NCBI GenBank assembly: GCA_001817755.1
Contig: MHIY01000009.1
Location: forward strand, 8,740 to 18,654
Length of the DNA stretch: 9,915 bases
Origin: Candidatus Colwellbacteria bacterium RIFCSPLOWO2_01_FULL_48_10
GTDB lineage: Bacteria > Patescibacteriota > Minisyncoccia > UBA6257 > Colwellbacteraceae
Direction of reading: 5' to 3'
Shown: positions 5,192-9,915 of the stretch, in pieces
Numbering within the stretch: the stretch's first letter is position 1
How the letters are laid out: the number at the start of each line of letters is the position of its first letter
The notes under the pieces: generated by a model
Seen by the model: only the letters and a program-made list of their open reading frames with translations
Database searches by the model: none
Told to the model about the DNA's origin: nothing
Made by a program: the position numbers and the translations under genes

Positions 5192-5392
5192 TTAGCAGCA
5201 CTTACACCGGCCAAGCTTCAATGCCCCAGCCGCAAGAACAAGTACTGGCCAGGTTACGGCCACAAAACCCTCGGTCAAGTAACCTAAGGCATGCAATAGG
5301 AAGGTTAGGCCAAAAAGCACAACGAGGACTGGGAAAGCTTTGTGGTGAGCGCACCCGCACGCCCCGCATTTCATCATTTCTCCGTGTTCCAT
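5192..5392 (-). CDS. Small Cys/His-rich two-TM membrane protein
   Basis: A 66-aa protein. The N-terminal tail has CGACGCAHH (Cys9, Cys12, Cys14, His16, His17), a possible metal-binding cluster. Two hydrophobic segments follow (about 19-37 and 43-60) with a GLTFLLHALGYLTEG turn and a TWPVLVLAAGALKL motif, resembling the short TM repeats of DUF5668/LiaF-type membrane proteins. The C-terminus is CKCC (63-66). If both ends face the same side, the two Cys clusters could form one site; this is inference. The longest frame starts at ATG 5392, but a GGAG lies 5 bases before a later ATG at 5374 (MKCGACGC), the only plausible Shine-Dalgarno spacing in the window, so the shorter form is a real alternative. 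It is separated from the convergent gene by a strong terminator. Confidence 0.75.
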   Translation of the reverse strand: MEHGEMMKCGACGCAHHKAFPVLVVLFGLTFLLHALGYLTEGFVAVTWPVLVLAAGALKLGRCKCC

Positions 5393-5443
5393 ATTTTAAA
5401 TTTATTTTTAAATTGGCGACCTTTGATTTGATTGCTACAAAAA

Positions 5444-5851
5444 TTAAACGCCAGCCGCCTTGCTCTTACCATCGTAGCGCTGGAGAACAGAAGTAACACG
5501 ATCAACCACCTCCTGTGGGTCATACTGACTTTTAACCAGATACAAAACCGCTCCAAGCTCCAGACCCTTGTCGACATCGTGTTGTTGGGCCAGGTTACTC
5601 AGTATCACGACTGGTATTCTTTGAAGCTCCGGGTTCTGCTTCAACTTTGCGAGCAAATCAAATCCGTTCATCTTAGACATCATTATGTCGAGAAGTATGA
5701 CGGCCGGTTTGTGCAAAGAGCCGGAGAGCCTTTGTAAGGCTTCGTCTCCATTGTAAGCCTTTTCCACATCAAAGCTGTTGAGCTTGAAAGCTGTCTCGTA
5801 GAGATCCATCACCGACGGATTATCTTCGACTATCAATAAAACTTTATCCAT
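5444..5851 (-). CDS. Stand-alone response regulator receiver (CheY-like)
   Basis: A single REC domain of 135 aa without an output domain. All key residues are present: the acidic pair Glu9/Asp10 (LLIVEDN), phosphoacceptor Asp55 (VILLDIMMSKMNGFDLL), Ser85 (VVILSN) and Lys107 (YLVKS). It should accept phosphate from the sensor kinase encoded directly upstream; the kinase stop and this ATG are 9 bases apart, which suggests co-transcription and probable translational coupling, since there is no Shine-Dalgarno sequence. With no DNA-binding or enzymatic output, it must act by protein contact or phosphotransfer. The C-terminal tail (DGKSKAAGV) is short and polar. Start at ATG 5851 is the natural REC start, two residues before the first strand. 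Confidence 0.93.
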   Translation of the reverse strand: MDKVLLIVEDNPSVMDLYETAFKLNSFDVEKAYNGDEALQRLSGSLHKPAVILLDIMMSKMNGFDLLAKLKQNPELQRIPVVILSNLAQQHDVDKGLELGAVLYLVKSQYDPQEVVDRVTSVLQRYDGKSKAAGV

Positions 5852-5860
5852 TGCAGAAAA

Positions 5861-7135
5861 TTATATCACAATCGGCAAAGCAAAACTAAATTTACTGCCC
5901 TTATTAACCTCGCTCTCGATGAGGTTCAGCTCCCCACCCATGCCCTGAGCCAAGAGACGCGAGACGTACAAGCCTAGACCGGTTCCCTTGGTCGTATCCC
6001 GTACCATAGCCTCCTCTTTGGAATGCTGAAATTTCTGGAAAAGCTTGGCTCTGGCCTCCAACGATATCCCTATCCCAGTGTCGGACACAACCACCTCCAC
6101 AAAAGATCGATGACTTCGTATATCTACGGTTACCCCGCCCTTGTCCGTATAATTTATAGCGTTGCTGATGATATTGAACAAGACTTGCTTGCTGTGATTG
6201 CGATCGCCCATGCCGTCAGTAACAGCCCCGGCGGTGTCGGTAAACTTTAAATATAGGCCTTTGGTCTCCGCGAAGGGCCTGAGCTCGCCCAATATCTCCG
6301 TAACCAGGCCTTTTAGGTCTATCTTGTGCTTCTCAAAGGTTAGCCCACCCTGTTCCAGCGAAGCCATATTCAAAAAATCGTTCACCATTCTTATGGCTCC
6401 GACGCTCGCGTTATGGGTGCTCTCAACCATTTTCTTCATTTCGGCGTTCTTCGACAATTCACGGCCGAAAAGCTTCAGAAGCATGGCCATGTTACCGCGA
6501 ATTACTGTAAGCGGAGTGCGCAGTTCGTGCGAAGCTACAGCAAAAAATTCGTCCCTGGTCCGTTCGAGTATCTTCTGATGGGTTACGTCCTCAATTAGGA
6601 TTATGAATCCGATGAGCGCTTCACGCATGTCGACTGGAGCTAGTATCGGCTCGACCAGTACCCGGAGATATTTGCCCTCGAACTCGACGTCTTTCAGATC
6701 GACTCTTGATTTTGTCCTTAGACACCGGTTGCAGGATTCGTCTAGATCGATCGTATCCCCGAGACGGTCGGCAATAGAATCCAAGGTTAGATTTGTGCCG
6801 GAAACGGCCAATATCTGCTCTATAGCCCTGTTGGCCACAACAACTTTCTTATTGACATCAAAAAAAATGAATCCGAGCGACAAACCGTCGATCGCGGCCA
6901 TAAGCCGGGCCCGCTCTTCCTTAAGGGCTGTCGCGCCACGCCGATTCATAACAAAAGCAGGACGATTTTTCCGAAAAGAGAAAATACAACCGAGGGTCGC
7001 GGTGGCGAGAATAGCAAGCCAGAGAGAAAGTGCTTTCCAGCCCAGCATGGAAAGCACGGCGTAAGCCAAAGCCGCACCTACCAGGTAGATAAAGAAACGG
7101 ATCGTGCCCTTTGAATCATTCGTCGCGTGAGCCAT
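5861..7135 (-). CDS. Membrane-bound PAS sensor histidine kinase
   Basis: A sensor kinase that autophosphorylates on His and passes phosphate to the receiver at 5444-5851. From the long TTG start at 7183 (440 aa) it shows: two adjacent TM segments (about 29-48 and 52-70) with almost no external loop; a linker helix; a PAS-like domain (about 92-205) containing a CNRC pair (Cys151, Cys154); HisKA with ASHELRTPL (His219); and HATPase with N-box around Asn337/Asn341, DTGIG (368-372), F-box LFQKF and GTGLGLY (400-406). With no periplasmic domain it probably senses the membrane or cytoplasm. I chose ATG 7135 (424 aa); the TTG at 7183 is the alternative. An AGGAGG lies upstream of the ATG at an unusual distance, with a small hairpin between (see 7133-7167). 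Confidence 0.92.
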   Translation of the reverse strand: MAHATNDSKGTIRFFIYLVGAALAYAVLSMLGWKALSLWLAILATATLGCIFSFRKNRPAFVMNRRGATALKEERARLMAAIDGLSLGFIFFDVNKKVVVANRAIEQILAVSGTNLTLDSIADRLGDTIDLDESCNRCLRTKSRVDLKDVEFEGKYLRVLVEPILAPVDMREALIGFIILIEDVTHQKILERTRDEFFAVASHELRTPLTVIRGNMAMLLKLFGRELSKNAEMKKMVESTHNASVGAIRMVNDFLNMASLEQGGLTFEKHKIDLKGLVTEILGELRPFAETKGLYLKFTDTAGAVTDGMGDRNHSKQVLFNIISNAINYTDKGGVTVDIRSHRSFVEVVVSDTGIGISLEARAKLFQKFQHSKEEAMVRDTTKGTGLGLYVSRLLAQGMGGELNLIESEVNKGSKFSFALPIVI

Positions 7136-7167
7136 GTGGATTAATTCAGAATTAATTTTACCCTCCT
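7133..7167 (-). promoter_or_regulatory. AGGAGG plus intervening 17-base palindrome before the kinase ATG
   Basis: On the minus strand AGGAGG (7167-7162) is followed by GTAAA, the 17-base palindrome ATTAATTCTGAATTAAT (7156-7140), CCAC and the ATG (7135-7133). The linear distance of 26 bases is too long for initiation, but folding out the palindrome leaves 9 bases, an ideal spacing. The stretch is also readable as codons from the TTG start at 7183, so the AGGAGG may be coincidental. Confidence 0.3.
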
Positions 7168-7258
7168 TCGCTGCAAGCTCCAAACTTAAGATTAAGATGG
7201 GAGGCGAAATAGAATTCAGTAGGATTCATTCGGAGCTTCGGAGGACTGCGCCATCACA

Positions 7259-8353
7259 TTAACCTTTGAATCCAAGGCGCGTATTTTTTAATTTAAATAT
7301 CCTGCGCACCGACTGATCAATCCTCGATTCGCTTATCCGGCCGTCGGAAATTGCCTTGAGAAGGCTCGCGTGAACCGCTCCGTCCAATGCTGGGTTGGAT
7401 ATTATCACCATATCAGCTCCGGCGAGAACAGCTTTTACGGCCGCTTCTCCGGCCGAACTGCCGGCTGACACCATATCCAAGTCGTCCGTCATCACAACTC
7501 CGTTGAAACCAATCTCGTCACGTAAAATTCGAGTGATAAAAACATAAGATTCGCTGGCCGGCTCAGTATCTACATCGGAGATGATGACGTGGGCCGTCAT
7601 CAAAGCATCGACCTGTGAGCTAGAAATAACATTTTTGAACACGCCTATGTTCGCCTGTACGTCATTCTTGTCCGTGTCCAAACGGCTCCCCTCAGAATGT
7701 GGATTCGGCCGAACATTCCCATAACCAGGAAAATGTTTAAGGACCGCGATGACGCCGGATACCCCATACCCGTGCATCATGGCTGAAGCGATCGCAGCAA
7801 CTTCGCTCCGTGAACCGCGAAAAGCCCGCCCATAGAGATAGCTCTGCGGATCGGAGACGTAGTCCGCCATTGGCGCGAAGTTCATGTTGACGCCAAGAGC
7901 TTTGAGTTCGCTCCCACGTTTCAAGGCAATCGCCTCGCCAGATGCGGCGTCTGCGATGCGGCTCTGTGGGGTCAGGTCTGAAATAAAATTAAAGCGCGAC
8001 ACAGCTCCGCCCTCCTGATCTGTGCCAATAAAGAGAGGCGGCGCGCCGGAAACACTAGCTATAGCCTGGAGTCCGGAAGAAAGATTCTTAACTTGCCCGG
8101 CATCGGCAACATTTCTTTTAAGGAGATTGAAACCTCCTATGTGCAACTTCTCGATCTTCTCTATCACTGCTTCGTCAGGCGACATGCCTCTTATTCCCAC
8201 TATCATCATCTGGCCGATCTTTTGCTCCAGCGCCATTGAGCCGATCCTGGCCGAAAGTGCCGCGGGAATCTCGCGAAAACTATCGGTAAAATTAACGGCG
8301 CCGAAAAAAACGGCGATAGCCGCTGCGAATATAGCTTTGATAGCCGAAGACAT
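7259..8353 (-). CDS. nagZ: NagZ-like GH3 beta-N-acetylhexosaminidase, membrane anchored
   Basis: A 364-aa glycoside hydrolase family 3 protein that would release N-acetylglucosamine from muropeptides or other envelope glycans. Residues 1-20 form a hydrophobic signal or anchor (AIKAIFAAAIAVFFGAV), so the enzyme should act outside the cytoplasm rather than in cytosolic recycling as in E. coli. Motifs: LEQKIGQMMIVG (42-53), GGFNLLKRN (73-81), substrate-binding GTDQEGGAVSR (110-120), KHFPGYG (206-212), and MTDDLDM (288-294) carrying the nucleophile Asp pair 290/291. In the mobile loop where NagZ normally has Asp-Ser-His, this protein has Asn217-Pro218-His219: the His is kept but the dyad Asp is replaced. 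The gene is divergent from rdgB, 32 bases apart. An extended -10 lies 6 bases before the ATG and there is no Shine-Dalgarno sequence. Confidence 0.9.
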   Translation of the reverse strand: MSSAIKAIFAAAIAVFFGAVNFTDSFREIPAALSARIGSMALEQKIGQMMIVGIRGMSPDEAVIEKIEKLHIGGFNLLKRNVADAGQVKNLSSGLQAIASVSGAPPLFIGTDQEGGAVSRFNFISDLTPQSRIADAASGEAIALKRGSELKALGVNMNFAPMADYVSDPQSYLYGRAFRGSRSEVAAIASAMMHGYGVSGVIAVLKHFPGYGNVRPNPHSEGSRLDTDKNDVQANIGVFKNVISSSQVDALMTAHVIISDVDTEPASESYVFITRILRDEIGFNGVVMTDDLDMVSAGSSAGEAAVKAVLAGADMVIISNPALDGAVHASLLKAISDGRISESRIDQSVRRIFKLKNTRLGFKG

Positions 8354-8359
8354 ATATAT

Positions 8360-8368
8360 ATTCTATCA
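8360..8368 (-). promoter_or_regulatory. Extended -10 promoter (TGATAGAAT) of nagZ
   Basis: On the minus strand TG-A-TAGAAT ends 6 bases before the ATG at 8353, so transcription would begin at or beside the start codon. A divergent TATCAT (8364-8369, plus strand), a candidate -10 for rdgB, overlaps it by two bases; if both are used they would compete for RNA polymerase. Confidence 0.5.
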
Positions 8369-8385
8369 TTAAGGCACGGCTAATC

Positions 8386-9012
8386 ATGCATAAGAAAAAG
8401 GTCCTCATCGGCACTGGTAATGAGGCTAAAATAATCGAAATTGGGAAATTCTTGAGTCTCTATGGAATAGAATCTGTTTCGCCGCGCGAGCTGGGCATCG
8501 ACATTGACCCCGATGAGACAGGAAACACCCTCGAAGAAAATGCCCTTATCAAACTCAGAGCGTATCAGGAAGTCGCGCCGGGAATGTTTGTGATCGTAGA
8601 CGACGCCGGGCTTGAAATCGACGCTCTGGGCGGCGAGCCGGATATACACGTACGCCGGTGGAAAGATAAGCAAACCAGAATGACCGACGAAGAGATCATC
8701 GGCTACGCCATGGAAAGATTGAGCGGCGTTCCCTTGGAAAGAAGATCGGCACGGTTCAGGAGCGTGGCCGCCCTGGCGAAGCCGAATGGAGAAACGGAAT
8801 TTGCCGTCGGAGAACTGTCCGGCTTTATCATGGAAAAACCGGCGGACTTCCGTATGCCGGGATTCCCCTTCGCGCCAATTTTCTATATCTCTGAATGGAG
8901 CATGACTCTTGGAGAAGCGCATGGGCTTGCTCCGGAAAAGAACAGCCAACGATTAAGCCATCGTGAAAAAGCCCTTCTTAAATTGATTCCTACAATACAA
9001 AAAGAATCTTAA
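8386..9012 (+). CDS. rdgB: RdgB/HAM1-family XTP/dITP pyrophosphatase
   Basis: A cytoplasmic house-cleaning enzyme that hydrolyses non-canonical purine triphosphates (dITP, XTP) to monophosphates and pyrophosphate. At 208 aa it has the normal length. Motifs: GTGNEAKIIEI (9-19, Lys15), NTLEENALIKL (47-57, Glu51), VIVDDAGLEIDALGG (69-83, Asp72/Asp73), GFPFAPIFYI (159-168) and LSHREKALLKL (190-200). The catalytic Asp and the Lys/His/Arg triphosphate contacts are present. Two deviations from textbook motifs are visible: DDSGL is DDAGL, and the nucleobase-pocket GYDPIF-type motif reads PFAPIF, so base selectivity could differ. The frame on the opposite strand (8380-8949) is a shadow. The stop overlaps the stop of the convergent receiver gene. 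The ATG has no Shine-Dalgarno sequence. Confidence 0.9.
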   Translation: MHKKKVLIGTGNEAKIIEIGKFLSLYGIESVSPRELGIDIDPDETGNTLEENALIKLRAYQEVAPGMFVIVDDAGLEIDALGGEPDIHVRRWKDKQTRMTDEEIIGYAMERLSGVPLERRSARFRSVAALAKPNGETEFAVGELSGFIMEKPADFRMPGFPFAPIFYISEWSMTLGEAHGLAPEKNSQRLSHREKALLKLIPTIQKES

Positions 9013-9416
9013 GCCGCGCCACTGGATGTATGACCGCGGCGCGGCACCAAAACCTCGTGGACCTTATGGAGAACTTCTTTGAACGGCACGCCTTTGTGAA
9101 AATAAGCGTTCACGCCCAGCTTATTCGCTGTTTGCGCGGCCTCAACGCCGAAATCCTTGTTCGTAAAAACGATAACAGGAATATCGCGGGTAACATCTTC
9201 AGACTTCAGCCGCGCTAGCGTCTTCAAACCATCCGACGGCGACACGCTGTAACCAAGCAGAATAACTCTCGGGCACATGCGCTTCGCTATTTCATGGCAC
9301 TGGTCACAATCGTAGGCCGGTATCAATTCGAGGCCGGCACGGGCAAAATAAGACCCGAAAAGCCTTAGCGTGAGGGGTTCGTTGTCGACCATGAGAACAA
9401 CGTTGTTTCTGTCCAT
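9009..9416 (-). CDS. Pseudo-receiver: REC domain lacking the phosphoacceptor Asp
   Basis: A single receiver domain of 135 aa from ATG 9416 (MDRNNVVLMVDNEP); an in-frame ATG at 9452 would add 12 residues that receiver domains do not need. Counted from the longer start, the acidic pocket reads Asp23-Asn24-Glu25 instead of DD or ED. The position of the phosphoacceptor in VILLDxxMPxxDGL is Gly67 (VILLGYSVSPSDGL). Thr97 (VFTN) and Lys120 (YFHKG) are kept. The fold should be intact but it cannot be phosphorylated in the normal way, so it probably works as a constitutive or ligand-bound adaptor. There are several Cys (49, 52, 60). It is tail-to-tail with rdgB, the two stop codons sharing TTAA at 9009-9012. 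It has no linked kinase; the nearest is at 5861-7135. The C-terminal PRRGHTSSGAA is polar and disordered-looking. Confidence 0.88.
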   Translation of the reverse strand: MDRNNVVLMVDNEPLTLRLFGSYFARAGLELIPAYDCDQCHEIAKRMCPRVILLGYSVSPSDGLKTLARLKSEDVTRDIPVIVFTNKDFGVEAAQTANKLGVNAYFHKGVPFKEVLHKVHEVLVPRRGHTSSGAA

Positions 9417-9568
9417 GGATTTAACTATGTAAACAGCATAATCCCAGAGCATAAAACATCCGTAAATTTTTACTAAGGAAATTATGAAGCGGTTTGGAAA
9501 CGAAGTAATTAAACGTGGCCCGTTCTATGGGGACTATTGCATGTCGCGAGCTCATATAATTAATAGCT

Positions 9569-9610
9569 GATATCTAATTTACCACGCGGTCGCGTGGTAA
9601 ATTAGATATC
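9569..9610. repeat. 42-bp palindrome P3 (family ATATC...GATAT)
   Basis: Perfect 20-bp arms around a GT centre. It has exactly the same 42-bp length as P1 and P2 and the same ATATC/GATAT in positions 2-6 of each arm, but a different middle stem (AATTTAC/GTAAATT) and core (CACGCGGTCGCGTG). It lies in the gene-free interval 9453-9643, 33 bases after the stop of the hydrolase fragment. Nothing else was recognised in that interval except a CATAAT (9481-9486, minus) that might serve the pseudo-receiver gene. No T-run follows on either strand. Confidence 0.9.
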
Positions 9611-9643
9611 TCTGTTTTGCCTCTCTCGCCGGTCGCGAATAGG

Positions 9644-9915
9644 CTATTTCTGCGCGAACCTTGTCGCGCTTTCAACGACATCCGGCAATTCGACACAGCT
9701 TTCTTCTGCATCGACTGGGCCGGAAAAATGCTTCATATTGTGCTTCACGATAATCTCGGCGCCAAATTCCTTCTTTAATACATCGGCAAACTTTAGCGGA
9801 ACATAAGGATCATTGTCTGATTGTATGGCGATAAACTTCGGGCAATGCGACCTTATCTTTTTATTGCGACTAGCGAGAGAGCCAAATGAACGAAGATTCA
9901 TTTGGGCCGAGCGAC
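9644..9915 (-). CDS. C-terminal part of an RBBP9/YdeN-family serine hydrolase, with repeat sequence in frame
   Basis: The minus-strand frame is open from the window edge at 9915 to the TAG at 9644. From KIRSHCPKFIAIQSDNDPYVPL onward it matches the C-terminal half of the RBBP9/YdeN alpha/beta-hydrolase family. Counting from the ATG at 9901, the catalytic Asp is Asp31 (SDNDPYVP) and the catalytic His is His58 (NMKHFSG). The nucleophile Ser (GxSxG-type) would lie in the missing N-terminal half. The bases just before KIRSHC, encoding MNLRSFGSLASRN, are copy 3 of the dispersed repeat rather than hydrolase sequence. Either the repeat is inserted in frame in a longer gene continuing beyond the window, or it has truncated the gene. 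The substrate of these small hydrolases is generally unknown. Whether it is functional cannot be decided from this window. Confidence 0.75.
   Translation of the reverse strand, partial: RSAQMNLRSFGSLASRNKKIRSHCPKFIAIQSDNDPYVPLKFADVLKKEFGAEIIVKHNMKHFSGPVDAEESCVELPDVVESATRFAQK
9860..9905 (+). repeat. Dispersed repeat, copy 3, inside a coding frame
   Basis: TTTATTGCGACTAGCGAG (9860-9877) matches copy 1 at 17 of 18 bases. It is followed by a perfect 9-bp hairpin CCAAATGAA (9882-9890) / TTCATTTGG (9897-9905), which matches the hairpin of copy 2. The repeat may continue: GAGCGAC appears at the very end of the window. Confidence 0.75.

Noticed and set aside
7212..7235. Fourth copy of the dispersed repeat
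   Set aside because: Only GATTCATTCGGAGC-like similarity, no ACTAGYGAG motif and no good hairpin; too weak to annotate.
8380..8949. 189-aa minus-strand frame opposite rdgB
   Set aside because: Length is due to GC-rich rdgB codons; the sequence has no recognisable domain while rdgB motifs are clear.

Overview
The window looks like chromosome from a Candidate Phyla Radiation (Patescibacteria) bacterium, most likely Parcubacteria-like. This is inferred from gene content and gene style, not from a marker gene. Pointers are a PaaX/Cas2-like protein with a hydrophobic N-terminus, a one-TM extracytoplasmic protein with a C-terminal pattern familiar from these genomes, a Cys-rich two-TM mini-protein, an AhpF-like thioredoxin reductase with a YruB-type glutaredoxin, and stand-alone receiver domains. 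Almost no gene has a Shine-Dalgarno sequence, and at least three have a promoter -10 so close to the start codon that leaderless mRNAs are likely. No rRNA, tRNA, CRISPR array or recognisable transposase was seen.

Layout. 1-1201 (minus): the 5' part of an unknown one-TM protein, directly downstream of trxB. 1304-1961: a PaaX-like/Cas2-like gene tightly bracketed by two 42-bp palindromes of one family. 1962-2266: no gene; it holds two copies of a dispersed ACTAGYGAG repeat, a 26-bp palindrome and a terminator. 2267-3003 (minus): an unrecognised 137-aa protein and the glutaredoxin-like protein, the latter with a good sigma70-type promoter. 3107-5115 (plus): a Wzx-type flippase and a TM-anchored exported protein, closed by a bidirectional terminator. 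5192-7135 (minus): a Cys-rich membrane mini-protein, then a response regulator and its sensor kinase. 7259-8353 (minus): a membrane-anchored NagZ-like glycosidase, divergent from rdgB (8386-9012, plus). 9009-9416 (minus): a receiver domain without its phosphoacceptor Asp, whose stop codon overlaps that of rdgB. 9569-9610: a third 42-bp palindrome. 9644-9915 (minus): the 3' part of an RBBP9/YdeN-type hydrolase with a repeat copy in its reading frame.

How the parts work together. The reductase and glutaredoxin could form an NADH-driven dithiol relay like the Cp34/Cp9 or AhpF type. The kinase at 5861-7135 and the receiver just downstream form a two-component pair with no DNA-binding output. Flippase, exported protein and NagZ concern the envelope; RdgB cleans the nucleotide pool.

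The most unusual content is the short repeats. The 42-bp palindromes share an outer ATATC/GATAT stem while their inner stems differ with compensating changes, and two of them enclose the Cas2-like gene, one at its likely promoter and one supplying its stop codon. A second repeat family recurs at about 2000, 2141 and 9860, the last copy inside a coding frame. A TTCGAYAARCTCAG core appears in two hairpins flanking the exported-protein gene.
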